The position numbers and the translations under genes were made by a program. A stretch of DNA of 64,000 nt from Azolla caroliniana (taxonomy: Eukaryota; Polypodiophyta): the NCBI GenBank assembly GCA_043228905.1, contig JBHGNT010000013.1, positions 8,742,001 through 8,806,000 of the forward strand. The letters run 5' to 3'. The notes below the pieces were generated by a model. It saw nothing but the letters and a program-made list of their open reading frames with translations, made no database searches and was not told where the DNA came from. Shown here piece by piece: positions 22,101 to 32,149 of the stretch (positions are counted from its first letter, which is position 1; every line of letters begins with the position of its first letter).

Positions 22101-23570
22101 TTCCTGTTTGCATCATTGCCATTTTGAGAAAGACTGGTTATCTTGTGAATCATAATCATGAATGCCATTGAATTCTTCAAATATACTGATGATATTTTAT
22201 TTCTAGATCGTGTTTAAGAGTAAAAACATAGGCATTATTTGGAGATAGGCTTACATAGTACTTGTTTAAAGTTACTAACTGTATGTATTATCAATTATTT
22301 TTTACAATGGAAGCATAAATGCTAGTATATTGCTGCTTTTGTATAACAAAGTGATTATTCCATCCTTTTTATCAGGTCTTTGAGTATGTCAATTTAAAAT
22401 AGTGATCTGAGATTTATAAATTCTGATTTTGCACATCATATATGCAGGATCCTACTGAGGATTAACAAAATACTCATATTTCTTATATTGTAGGATGCTG
22501 TCCAACTTGACAGAGATGATCCTGGGCAGCCTCTTGTAACAACTCCTTTTGGACATGCTTCACAGGTATTTTTGTTTTGATCATATTATCCTCTTAAAAA
22601 GGGAATGCTTTTGAGCTTTCTGTTGTAGATTGTTCCAAGTTGGTGATGCCATAAAATTTCTCTACATTATTCTTCTTATGTTAGTGAAACATTCATCTTG
22701 TCCTTGGTACTGCTACACTAATAGAATATGTGTTTTTCTGGAAAGGGAGCAGCCTATAACATTGCCGTGATGTTCTGTCAAAACAATTTTTTGCAGGAGA
22801 TTGTGAACCTTTTAATATCTGGTCAAGCTGTTCCTAATGTATTTGATGGGCACATGGATATTGGTGGGGGTATGCAGCTTAAAGGGATCCCATCTAATGT
22901 TGAAGTGGGATTCCTTACACTGTTAGAAGCTTTGAATCTTTGCAAAGTAGGCCAGTACCTGAAGCGCCCAAAGTGGCCCATCTGGGTTGTTGGAAGTGAG
23001 TCGCATTATACAGTCTTATTTGCTCTTGAACGTGGGATTCAAGATGAAAATGAATTAGAAGATAGGGAAAGACGCATCCGCCAGGCATTTGATTCACATG
23101 ACCAAAGTGGTGGAGGTGGCTTTATTGGAGCTGAAGCTGTACAGCAACTTGTTCATGATATGAACATTGTCATGCCTCAAGATATGCTTGAGAACCTGTG
23201 TAGCAGTGATTATGTGGTTTGGAATGAGCTTTGGCAAGCACTGCATCAGATAGAAAAGAACAAGGGAGGATTGAAGGACACAGATTCTGTGCGAGGAATA
23301 AAACAATTTGACCTGTATCATTTTAATGGCATTGCCAAAACTGTAGGCAGCAGTAGTGCCGGTGAGGTTATTGAGCAACGGCCTCGATTGACCAAATTGC
23401 ATGTTACAGTGCCCCCCAAGTGGACCCGAGAAGAGTTCATGATGGATGTGGATAAAGAGAAAATGGAGAAGGAACAACCTGCCCAACATGCTCCATTAGT
23501 AGATTGTATAAAGACAAGATGGCAACGAGCAACATGCAATTGGTCTAATGATCCGCCTAGCATTGTGTAA
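7119..23570 (+). CDS. MINDY-3/4-type ubiquitin carboxyl-terminal hydrolase with N-terminal UIM (7 exons)
   Basis: Exons: 7119-7555, 7643-7721, 7806-7927, 14770-14896, 15245-15430, 22494-22565, 22797-23570. Each junction has GT and AG, and the joined frame stays open for 598 codons. The family consists of cysteine deubiquitinases, with K48-chain preference known for animal members. Residues 4-16 ([13 protein letters not shown]) form a ubiquitin-interacting motif. The segment [13 protein letters not shown] in exon 2 gives the catalytic Cys165, and SESHYTVLF in exon 7 gives the catalytic His411. An EF-hand-like loop, [13 protein letters not shown], follows at about residues 439-451, as in MINDY-3. 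The C-terminus ends [11 protein letters not shown], a typical plant ending for this protein. The start at 7119 was chosen because the UIM follows directly. Introns 3 and 5 are enlarged by transposons. The gene looks intact and functional. Confidence 0.92.
8697..9125. repeat. Diverged local duplication, about 79-bp unit plus a wider copy
   Basis: 8697-8751 and 8776-8830 are near-identical, sharing GTGATTTTATGATAATTCCT. A longer, more diverged copy including GGCCTTTCATA and GGTCACTGTGGG lies at 9005-9125, matching 8800-8905. Confidence 0.75.
10140..12420 (+). pseudogene. Degenerate Copia reverse transcriptase / RNase H relic in intron 3
   Basis: Around 10175-10560 I can read pieces of a Copia reverse transcriptase: [24 protein letters not shown], then VYGEHPPG. 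Around 11955-12320 follow [40 protein letters not shown] and [13 protein letters not shown], the end of the reverse transcriptase and the RNase H domain. Frames are broken repeatedly, and about 1.4 kb between the two parts has no readable homology. It runs in the same direction as the host gene and is much older than the element in intron 5. Confidence 0.8.
14897..15244 (+). other. Intron 4 of the MINDY-type gene
   Basis: Short AT-rich intron of 348 bp with donor GTATGT and acceptor CTGCAG. Nothing else seen. Confidence 0.85.
15477..15481. repeat. Target site duplication GAAAG (left)
   Basis: Five-base direct repeat next to the left LTR edge. The same five bases follow the right LTR at 21302-21306. 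Five bases is the usual duplication size for Copia integration. Confidence 0.93.
15482..15938 (-). repeat. 3' LTR of the intron-5 Copia element
   Basis: It starts TGTGAGAAAAGC and ends CCCTCCAACA on the plus strand, with TG..CA ends. It is the same length as the copy at 20845-21301. A purine-rich tract (GGAGCTGAGAGG, minus strand, 15939-15950) lies at its inner edge and is the likely polypurine tract. Confidence 0.94.
15943..17402 (-). pseudogene. Copia reverse transcriptase and RNase H
   Basis: The frame at 17119-17376 begins the reverse transcriptase ([37 protein letters not shown]). The frame at 16234-17118 continues with [42 protein letters not shown], then [20 protein letters not shown] of RNase H. 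The frame at 15943-16230 gives the RNase H end ([23 protein letters not shown]). The catalytic aspartate pair is reduced from YVDD to YVDN, which should abolish polymerase activity. Stops or shifts separate the three frames. Confidence 0.92.
17403..19240 (-). pseudogene. Copia protease and integrase
   Basis: The frame at 18956-19240 contains the protease motif [11 protein letters not shown]. The frame at 17410-19092 contains the pre-integrase zinc region ([19 protein letters not shown]) and the integrase core with its acidic triad visible in [24 protein letters not shown] and [10 protein letters not shown], followed by the [12 protein letters not shown] segment. At about 17410 a TGA stands where a tryptophan codon is expected (LK[14 protein letters not shown]), cutting integrase from reverse transcriptase. 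The integrase frame itself looks undamaged. Confidence 0.92.
19180..20574 (-). pseudogene. Copia gag, interrupted by a tandem array
   Basis: Gag starts at 20574 ([19 protein letters not shown]), followed by [17 protein letters not shown] and the UBN2-like core. After LGSKSTEV the frame reads into a repeated block and stops. The rest of gag resumes in the frame at 19180-19773 with the zinc knuckle [14 protein letters not shown]. The cause is a fourfold 143-bp tandem repeat at 19646-20217. Confidence 0.92.
19646..20217. repeat. 143-bp tandem repeat, four copies, inside gag
   Basis: Copies start at 19646, 19789, 19932 and 20075 with an exact 143-base spacing and almost no divergence. Because 143 is not a multiple of three, each junction shifts the frame. 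The near identity shows the expansion is very young, or is an assembly artefact. Confidence 0.95.
20833..20844 (-). other. Primer-binding site (tRNA-Met type)
   Basis: The minus strand reads TGGTATCAGAGC immediately after the 5' LTR, the usual initiator Met-tRNA primer site of plant Copia elements. Confidence 0.93.
20845..21301 (-). repeat. 5' LTR of the intron-5 Copia element
   Basis: 457 bp, TG..CA ends, adjacent to the primer-binding site on one side and to the GAAAG duplication (21302-21306) on the other. Confidence 0.94.
21302..22493 (+). other. Remainder of intron 5
   Basis: AT-rich intron sequence between the Copia element and the exon 6 acceptor (TATTGTAG). No coding or repeat structure recognised. 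It resumes the sequence interrupted at 15481. Confidence 0.8.
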
Positions 23571-24634
23571 TAATGGATAGTATTGAGAATGGCAACAACC
23601 TGACAGTAGTTTCGTTTATTATGGAACTCTTCTATTTGGCAATGAGTTAACCTTTTTTTGTCATCATGGATCTGTTTTTGAGAGGTAATTATTCTGGCAG
23701 CAATTTGAGACTATCTGAAAATACGTAACCATTGTATTTGAAATGCAGAGCACTTTTGGGCCACAATGAATCTGCTCTTTTGTGGTTACTGAAACCATGT
23801 TTTGCCACTTAGCATTTTATGGCTGATTCATAATGGTTGTTCATGAGCAGCAGAGCTATGGAACCAAAAACAGTTGAAAACAAGCTATCTCCCAAAACAG
23901 TTGAAAGCAAACTATCTTCTGTTTTTGGGAAACGAGGTTTGGGTAACTTGGACTTCCTTCAGCTGATTATTTTAAGTTTTAGCATCTTTGAGCAATTATG
24001 GATGGTATCTGATTACCTTCTTATGCGCTGAGTTTATGTTTTTTGGTATGCTGGGAGATGATTTCATCAGTAGCATATGATGACCTATAAATGTAATGCA
24101 CATTACGTCATTTGTATGTGCATGGCATGACATGGCATCCTCATGAAATTTTCTTGTGGTGTTGGTCCCACCTTTTTTCTTCATTTGCCCATCAATGAAA
24201 TTTCTTGTGGCATTAGTCCCACTTGTTTTCTTTATTGCACATCATATATTTCTGTGGCCATCAAACCCACCATGAGATTCTTCTATCACATTATTAATCA
24301 ATACAAAATCTCAATGTTTCAATGAATCATTTCTTTGGCACATGTTTTATGTTTTTCACTTTTAAAAGACTACTGCAAATACCACAATTTTCTTCTTTAT
24401 ATCCATTGTACTGCCATATATGTATAAGACTTCATATAATTCCTATTGCCGCATGTAGAAACCAAAGAAAGATGACTTGTCACGTACCCGAGCAAGGAAA
24501 TTGGTTTGGCAATTCTACTAGGGAAATTCTTATGTTGGAGTTAAGAACAAGGATCTTGACTTTTAGATGTGTTATGCTATATATCTTGCCAACAAAATCA
24601 TGATGATCATATGCGGCCTTGACAGGGTTCTTAA
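23571..24634 (+). other. 3' UTR and downstream region of the MINDY-type gene
   Basis: No gene recognised. At 24139-24240 there are two diverged copies of a unit of about 50 bp containing ATGAAATTTTCTTGTGG and GGTCCCACC. The poly(A) site cannot be placed by eye. Confidence 0.5.
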
Positions 24635-24679
24635 TGTTATTGGCTGCCTAGTGTGAAATGGGATGGGCCAACCAAACCA

Positions 24680-24715
<36 letters not shown>

Positions 24716-24988
24716 CTTTTTGGCATGTAAGGGTGTGTGGCGGTGTTCTATTGAGAATTGTAATTGTTTGTCTCCTCATTCTCAGTTTACTTTCTAGTTT
24801 TCTTCTTCTTTTTATTTTTTATTTTTTATTTTCTTTTATCTTCTTTCTCCTTTTGCAACCACAGCTTCTCCTTCTACTTCTTGTAGAGGAGGAACCGTGT
24901 GGTGTGAGCCACCCCTTTGGGCTAGGAGCGCGATAGGGGGCCACCACCAGCAGAACCTGAGTAGACCCAAAGGATCGGGTCGACAACG
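24635..24988 (+). repeat. 5' LTR of the Gypsy element
   Basis: It matches 30597-30976 through GAAATGGGATGGGCCAACCA, a TA run (about 24684-24712), GGTGTGTGGCGGTGTTCTAT and a C/T-rich end before GAGGAGGAACC. The exact outer ends are uncertain by a few bases. Confidence 0.85.
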
Positions 24989-25068
24989 TTTTTGCAGCGC
25001 CCTGATGGTGGATGTCGTCAGATTCCCCCCAATCGTCAGCCCTAGCTCGCCACATTACATGATCTCTT

Positions 25069-26640
25069 ATGCGCGCGCTTATTACAACAACCACCACTAG
25101 ATGCAGGCCCGGCCCCACCTCCCTCTCGCCTGCCCAGACTTGGGCCGTTGGCCACAATGCTGCCAGAAGAGCTGAACGGGTGGTTGCACCAAACGGTGGC
25201 CTAGCTGAGCTACACGTCCTCTCCTGCAGCAGCGGAGTTTCTTCCCTCGTCTTCGGGTTCTCCTTCACCACCCCATCACCACGTTGGCTCTTGCCGCACC
25301 ACCCGCCCTTCCACCGTCTCATGACATGTGGAACACCACTACCAATCCCACCTTCCGCTCACCCCCACTGGTCCTTTGCTGCTGCCATGCCATACCCTTA
25401 TTCCATTTTCTCTAGGAATAGTGACGCGGAGGAGCACTTACGCCCATACCTCCGCATGTGGATGGTAAACCACATCGGCCAACGTCTAATGGGGTGGGAT
25501 TTGGCAGCGTCACAAGTGGAGTTTGGTCTGTCACTGGATGGCCCACCCGCCACATGGTTCAAGGCACAACCCTTGACCACCTTTACGACATTCGATAGTC
25601 TTGCTGCACGCTTCAAGAAATTATTTCAACGGTGTTTATCGTTGAAACAGCTCCACATTGCCTATTACTCAGCAATGCAAGCTGAGGGCAAGCACATAGC
25701 AAACTACTACATGAAGTTTCAGACCTTCATGCAATGCTTCCCCACTCCTCCATCGGAGGAGGACCAGATCGACACGTTTATCTGGGGCGTCCGCCTACCA
25801 GTTGGACTTCACACAATCCACCTTAGAGGATGTATTCGATCAGGCACTCCTTTGTGAGGACACACCTTGGGTGCCAGCCGACGCTTCACAAGCTGTCCTA
25901 ATATCCATGTACAAACTGTCACCACGACTGTCGCCCCGACATACAACACGCATCGCACCCTGCCACCGATTAGATATTTTACCATGGAGCCCCAACAGCT
26001 GGAAGCACAACCACTGTAGTCTCCGGTGGCTGTGTTTTGCACACGTTGCTACCAAGCGTGCCATTCAGTGTTGGAATGCCCCCTATGTTGTCTCCTCTGC
26101 AACTCTGTTGCACATGTCATTGCCAATTGCAAGTACAATTTGCTCGCACGGACCTTCACAAAACGTGGGTCTTTTTGGATTACCGTTTACTAGATGTCGA
26201 TGAGAATGGATTTACCCTACCGAATGGCACCATCCCTATGATATGTAGAAGCTTTCCTCCTCTCTCTTTCAGTGGTCGGCAAAACTTGTAACAAAATATC
26301 TGGTAGTGACGCATGTGGTGTAAGTAAAATATGAAGAAAACAAACGCCTTTTTTTTCATTAGGATTTTGTGGACTGGTCTTTAGCCCACACACGCAACAC
26401 TTCGAATCTCAAGATGCATGTAATCAACTGCACCAGGGCTACAATCGGCCGTGACAACGGTATGGATGATGATTCAACAACCAATTGCGCCACCAAGACC
26501 AACTGACACAAGACCCACCAACCCCTCCCACACATAACCTCGTCCCTCGCTGTTTCTACTGCAACCAACCGGGCCATTTTCAGAACGGCTGCTCGCAACG
26601 TCCCCCAACTGGCAATGGACCAAAAGTCAATTTGATCACA
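25069..26640 (+). pseudogene. Gypsy gag with zinc knuckle
   Basis: The frame at 25069-25857 contains a retrotransposon gag core from about 25430: HIGQRLMGWDLAASQVEF, PPATWFKAQPL, FKKLFQR. It ends at a frameshift around 25857. A CCHC zinc knuckle (C-F-Y-C-N-Q-P-G-H-F-Q-N-G-C) lies at 26551-26592 after further breaks. The N-terminal part up to about 25370 is leader-like and probably not gag. Confidence 0.8.
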
Positions 26641-26706
26641 GCAGATGTACATATGGTCTAGACTCGGTCTCGGACACACGAAACAACATGGCAGTCACAG
26701 GACGAA

Positions 26707-27336
26707 GTGCGCCGCCAAATGCATGCCTGGGTGGGGTCGGCCGCAAATGACGCAAACACTCTCTCAGGAGAGGACATCGTGTGGCTCCTAGAGCCCTATA
26801 ATATTACACTCTCGCTGGGTCGTCTCTCCGACCTTGTCCCGCGCTTTCACGCCCAAATGGAGGAGGAACTTCAACATTGTACGATGACTTCGTCACGACT
26901 ATTGAACCCAATCCCAGACGCAACTTTACACGATGAACATTGCCCTTTCCTCTCCCTCGACGTCAACAGCCAACATGTGCAAGGGGTTGTCATTGATGAC
27001 GGGTTGGGGGTCAAGGTGATCAGCGAGGCCACTTGCCGTGATCTCGACATCTTAGATTGGGCCCATTGCGCCTTCCATCTCCACATGGCAAATACTAGTG
27101 CAATGAAGCCGTTGGGGTGTCTCAAAGACCTCCCTATCACGTTAGGCAGCGAAACATTCCAAATCTCTGCAGTGGTGTTGTGCTTGGCCGATAATGGTCG
27201 ATATCCTCTCCTCCTTGGACGACCATGGCTTCGCGTGGTCCAGATCAATCAAGATTGGCTGAATAATCGGCTCACGATCCCTCAGACCGTCGCATGCAGT
27301 CACCCCAGTGTGCGGCGAAACTGTCAACATGCTTGA
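26707..27336 (+). pseudogene. Gypsy aspartic protease region
   Basis: The segment LSLDVNSQHVQGVVIDDGLG, then VKVISEATC, is the protease active-site region, and PLLLGRPWLR is the conserved C-terminal part. The active-site triad reads D-D-G where D-S/T-G, or the plant variant D-G-G, is expected, so activity is doubtful. The frame ends at 27336. Confidence 0.75.
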
Positions 27337-27439
27337 CGACAATACAGAAGAAGAAGTCGACGTGTATCAAGAGGAAAATCCCGATTTTGTACCAAAGTTC
27401 GAGATAGACGTACTCGACATCCTTGACCAACGAGCATAG

Positions 27440-28985
27440 TTGTTTGAGTCAACTGCCATGTCTGCCCTAGATGTGGAATCATTAGCCTCTCCTTCACTGG
27501 AAGCATTAGCCGAGCTTGACCAAGCCTCCACAAACCTGGAACGTGACCTCACACTATCACAAAGGGTTCAAGCAACCGAGTTGGAGGAGCTGAACCTAGG
27601 AACGCAGGGCACACCGCGTGTAGTCCTAGTAACAAAGCATCTTCCCGATTCCTTTCGAACGCAACTAGAGTGTTTATTGCGGTCGTACAAGGATGTTTTC
27701 GCATGGTCGCACATTGACATGCCGGGGCTCGACCCATAGTTTTATCACCACAAAATTAATTTGAAAGGCGATGCAAACCTCGTCCAACAACGCATATATA
27801 GAATGAACCCTAACTACGCCGAAAAAATCAAGGAAGAAATCAACAAACTTTTCGGTGCGGGGTTCATTTGGCTAGTTAAGATGGCCACGTGGCTCAGCCC
27901 AATCGTGGTCGTCCCGAAGAAGAACGGGAAAATCCGAGTCTACGTCGATTATAGGAAGTTGAATGCAAATACAATCATCGAAGCTTTCCCGCTCCCCTTC
28001 ACGAACTCCATTTTTGACACAGTTGTGGGCCATGAACTCTACAGTTTCTTGGACGGATTCAACAGTTATAACCAAGTTCGCATGGCCCTAGAGGAAGAAG
28101 AAAAAAAAACCTCTATCACAGATTGGGGAGTGTATGTCGATGTGGTCATGATGTTTGGGCTCAAGACTGCGCCCACGACGTTTCAACGTATTATAATGGA
28201 GATCTTCGAGGAATACATACTTGGGTTTATGCAGGTATTCCTAGACGACTTCCCTGTCTTCGGTTCCAAAGGCAAGCACATTGTGCATCTCAATAAATGC
28301 CTCCAACATTGTTGTAATAGCTGGCTCCGCCTTAACCCCTTGAATTGTGAGTTTGCAGTATCCAATGACATGTTGCTTGGGCATATCATTAGCTTGCAGG
28401 GCATCACAATCGACCCAAGTAAAGTCCAAGCAATCCTTGCCGCCCCACCTCTGACCAACTCCAAGGGCCTCATGCAATTCCTTGGACAGATGCTACACAA
28501 GCACAATAGGGTCTCGCACTACCTCGCCGATTTTGCAAGGCCTCTCCATGTAGTCGTTCACCATATGCCGTTTCGTTGGATTGCAATCAAACAAGAGGCG
28601 TTCAACACCCTCAAAATACTCCTCTCCTATGCCTCTATAGTGCAATCACCACATTGGGACGAGTCGTTCCATGTATTTGTGGACGCCTTGGATATTGCGA
28701 TCGGCAGCGTCTTGATGCAGCTGCCCGAACCCCGTTGGTTCCGACCAATATTCTACGCAAGCCGACATCTTTCCTTGGCCGAACACCACTACTCAACAGA
28801 ACGTGAAGCCTTGGGTCTTATTTTTAGTGTAACCAAGTTTCGGCACTACTTGGTCGGGCGAAGATTCACATTTCATGTGGACCATGCTACGTTGCTCTAC
28901 ATTGCGGCCAAGAGCTCATTAACTAGTAAAATGACTTGATGGGCGCTACTGCTTCAGGAATTCGAGTTTGACGTCATTCACTGAC
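27440..28985 (+). pseudogene. Gypsy reverse transcriptase and RNase H
   Basis: The frame at 27440-27739 gives the lead-in (YKDVFAWSHIDMPGLDP) and stops. The frame at 27761-28939 carries the polymerase (SPIVVVPKKNGKIRVYVDYR, FGLKTAPTTFQRI, QVFLDDFPVF) and RNase H (FHVFVDALDIAIGSVLM, STEREALGLIFSV, FHVDHATLLYI). The catalytic aspartates of FLDD are present. It stops at TGA (28937) where family members have arginine, and a second such TGA lies at about 28982. Confidence 0.9.
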
Positions 28986-30285
28986 CTGGCATGCAACATG
29001 CCATTGCGGATTACCTTGCTCGGCTCGAATGCGGTGAAGGGTGGGTAGAGGTCCCAGATGAACTTCCTGACTCCTCCATCCTCCATGTCGTCACCACCCC
29101 TACTATACCCGACGACCCCAATTGTTGGTTGAACAACATGGACTTCTACTTGGCTAACGGGATGTTGCCGCCACACCTCGTCGATGATGAGCGGAAACAA
29201 TTAGCGGTACACAACCGTAATTTTCGATTGTTGGACATCCTCTACTTTCACTTGGTAGATTGTATTTGGCATAGGGTGGTCTGCCACCATGAAATAACCG
29301 CTATTCTCACTGCTTGTCACGCTGGGATAGTAGGCGGTCACTACGTAGGGGATGTCACCGCCTGCAAGGTTTGGCAAAGCGGCCTTTGGTGGCCAACGGT
29401 CAGCCGTGATGCCGCGGCCTTCGCCAAGGCTTGTGACGCCTATCAATGCACTGGCTAACCGCATGAATCGGCTCATATGCCACATCACCCAATGTTACCG
29501 CTCAAGCCGTTCCAGAAGGGGGGTTTGGATTTTATGGGTTCATTCAAACCCCTAGCCGCACAAACCGGTAACGTGTACATCCTCGTGGCAACGAACTATT
29601 GCACCAAGCAGGTCAAGGCAAAGGCTTTGTGCGATAACACGGCGAAATCAACAGTGAAATTTTTATACGAGTGCATATGGTGTTGGTTCGGCTGCCCGAT
29701 TGAACTAGTTAGCGACCAAGGGCCTCATTTCATTAATGACGTCGTGCATAGGAGGAGTATGTCGTACTACCTGCAAGCAAATGGATTAGCGGAGAGCACG
29801 AACAAGATACTCCAAAGCATTCTCCGCAAAATCGTCAACGAGCATCATGGGGATTGGGACTACAAACTCCAATCGGCACTCTAGGTGTACCGTACCAATT
29901 ACAAGACAAGCATTGGCTCCATGCCATTCTGCCTCGCATATGGCCTGGAAACCTTCATGCCCATTGAGTTCGAGGTTCCCAGTCTATGCATTGAAGTGTA
30001 GGAACGTTTGCCGAAAGATGAATCATGGATCGCGCGGGCAGAACAGTTGCTTCGCTTGGAAGAGGAGAGATTCCACTGTGAGCGACGACTAGAACGGGAA
30101 CAATTGCGGCACAAGGCCTTCGTCGACCGCCATGGCCGCCGCAACGTGGAAACTTTGCGGGTGGGAACATTCGCCCTTGTTTTCTCCACATGCTCCGGGC
30201 TTATGTCGGGGAAACTCAAATTACGGTGGTCGGGGCCATTTTGGATCACCAATACGTGTGCAGGCGCATTTGAGCTCGACACTTA
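28986..30285 (+). pseudogene. Gypsy integrase
   Basis: The zinc domain is visible (CHHEITAILTACHAG, then ACDAYQC). The core follows at 29477-29884: LVATNYCTKQVKA, ELVSDQGPHF and GLAESTNK. The first catalytic aspartate is replaced by asparagine (ATNY for ATDY). Stops at about 29457, 29882 and 29999 split the frame. A C-terminal part with LRWSGPFWI follows. Not functional. Confidence 0.88.
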
Positions 30286-30596
30286 GATGGCCAAATCCTA
30301 TCGGCGTGGGTGAATGGTTTTAGGCTCAAGCAGTACAATGGCACGATGCCACCCAACCCTTTTATACGCAACCATCCCGCTAAGGCTAACTCCACGATTG
30401 GCCCTCCATCTTTGGACCCCCCAACCACACCTATAATTGCAACTTCGGTCACCATTGGATAAGTTGTCCACATTGATGCTGCAAGCTTTGTACAGTTCTT
30501 TATTTCATGAATTGTTTTACATTTTGCTAAATTACCGCATATCAAGGGTTTGTAGGTTCGGCCATGCATTTTTGCACTGTCCCATAGCCGTGCTAG

Positions 30597-30976
30597 TGTT
30601 ATTGGCCGATCGGTGTGAAATGGGATGGGCCAACCAAACCATGTATATATATATATATGCCCTTTTTGGGATGTAAGGGTGTGTGGCGGTGTTCTATTGA
30701 GAATAGTAAGTGTTTGTCTCCTCGTTCTGAGTTTACTTGCTAGTTTTTTTCTTTTTTTTCTTCTATCTTCTTCTTCCTTTTTTCTTTCTTCTTTTTTTTT
30801 TTTTTCTCCTTCTATCTTCTTTCTCCTTTTGCAACTGCAACTGCAACTTCTCCTTCTACTTTTTCTTCTTGTAGAGGAGGAACCATGTGGTGTGAGCCAC
30901 CCCTTAGGGATGGGAGTGCGGTAGGCGGGCACCACCAACATAACCTGAGTAGATCCAAAGGATTAGGTCGACAACA
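30597..30976 (+). repeat. 3' LTR of the Gypsy element
   Basis: Direct repeat of 24635-24988, with a shorter TA run and longer T/C-rich runs. Confidence 0.85.
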
Positions 30977-31989
30977 AACACCAGGTCATTTAGAACAGGT
31001 AATATGTCGCATTCCTTTATTTATAAATACATGAGATGTGAATAATTACTATTTTTTAACAAGCTTTCAAGAATGTATCACGCATGCGCACATGACTTTT
31101 AAAAATATCATTAAAAAACATAGTTAATATTATCAAGATTTCAAATTTAACCTATATTTTCTCAATTCATACACAAATTTATCCTAATATTAGGTTAGAT
31201 TACGAGAATGCTTCCAACTGTAATTGTAATATGCTTCCAACTTAACAATTTTAGAAATAAAATTTTGTTGCTATATTTGTCTCTAACTGCTATAAAGATT
31301 GTTATCTTAAATTAGCAAATAGCATTTTTGGATATAATTAGAAACATATTCACATGCCCAAAAACTACTACGAACATTATGCCCCAATCATACATGAACA
31401 ACCTGAATGTTTTATCAAGTGAGCAACAACATTGACTTAATATTATATTGTGTTTACTAGAAACTCAATAACCAAGATTAAAGACAACATAGATCATACA
31501 ATAAAGCTAAATTGAATTATATTAATCAAGAAACAATTAGAACCAACATTTGTCATACTATCGATAGTTCATCATCTTCTATCAATGAAAATTATACTTA
31601 ACCACAAACTTTACGAGTCAACCTTTGCAAACATATAATGGACACTTAAAGTTTGAGACACCAATCGAAAATTATTGTGTTCCCTCGAAACCAAATAACC
31701 AAGATTAAAGACAACATAAATCCTAGAATAAAGCTAAATTCAATTATATTAATCAAGAACAATTATAACCAAAATTTGTCATACAATCGATAAGTTCATC
31801 ATTATCTATTCAATGAAAATTATATTTAACCACATACTTTTCGAGTTAACCTTTACAAATATATGATAGACACTTAAGGTTTGCACACCAATCGGATAGT
31901 GTAAAGAAATGGTACTCAAACAAAAAAAATCTTATATTCCAAAAAAGTTTAGTGTTACAAGTTTTTCGTTACAAATACAAAGTAGTATA
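30977..31989. other. AT-rich spacer with a diverged tandem duplication
   Basis: No gene seen. The only structure is the 227-bp duplication annotated separately. Confidence 0.55.
31456..31909. repeat. Two diverged tandem copies of a 227-bp unit
   Basis: The second copy starts at about 31683. Shared blocks include CAAGATTAAAGACAACATA, AATAAAGCTAAATT and CACCAATCG, all spaced about 227 bases apart. Divergence is visible, so this is not a recent assembly duplicate. Confidence 0.8.
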
Positions 31990-32149
31990 CAATCACTCCA
32001 TTAGGAGGTCTAGAACAAGTTGCTCTACAAGATCGGCTGACTGTTGTGTTGCATCTACATGTTTTGTCTCCTCAGCTCAATCTTGTATTTGATCAGACCC
32101 CGGTGCATCTTCAAGGTCGACAAGGTCCCCTCCTTTTAAAAAAAAAACA

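Larger units (their letters stand above)
24635..30976 (+). mobile_element. Ty3/Gypsy retrotransposon with both LTRs, decayed interior
   Basis: LTR-like direct repeats at about 24635-24988 and 30597-30976 flank gag, protease, reverse transcriptase, RNase H and integrase in Gypsy order. The LTR ends are approximate (TGTTATTGG to CGACAAC) and I found no matching target duplication. The LTRs differ at many positions and by indels in TA and T-rich runs, so the element is older than the intron-5 Copia. It has many stops, several at former CG sites. Confidence 0.88.

Noticed and set aside
22728-22796. Extending exon 7 upstream to the ATG at 22728
   Set aside because: A pyrimidine-rich acceptor ending TTTTTTGCAG precedes GAGATTGTG, and exon 6 joins there in phase (HASQ/EIVNLL), matching the family.
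25069-25370. Front of the 262-codon frame as part of gag
   Set aside because: Low-complexity leader sequence. Gag-like sequence starts only about 25380-25430.
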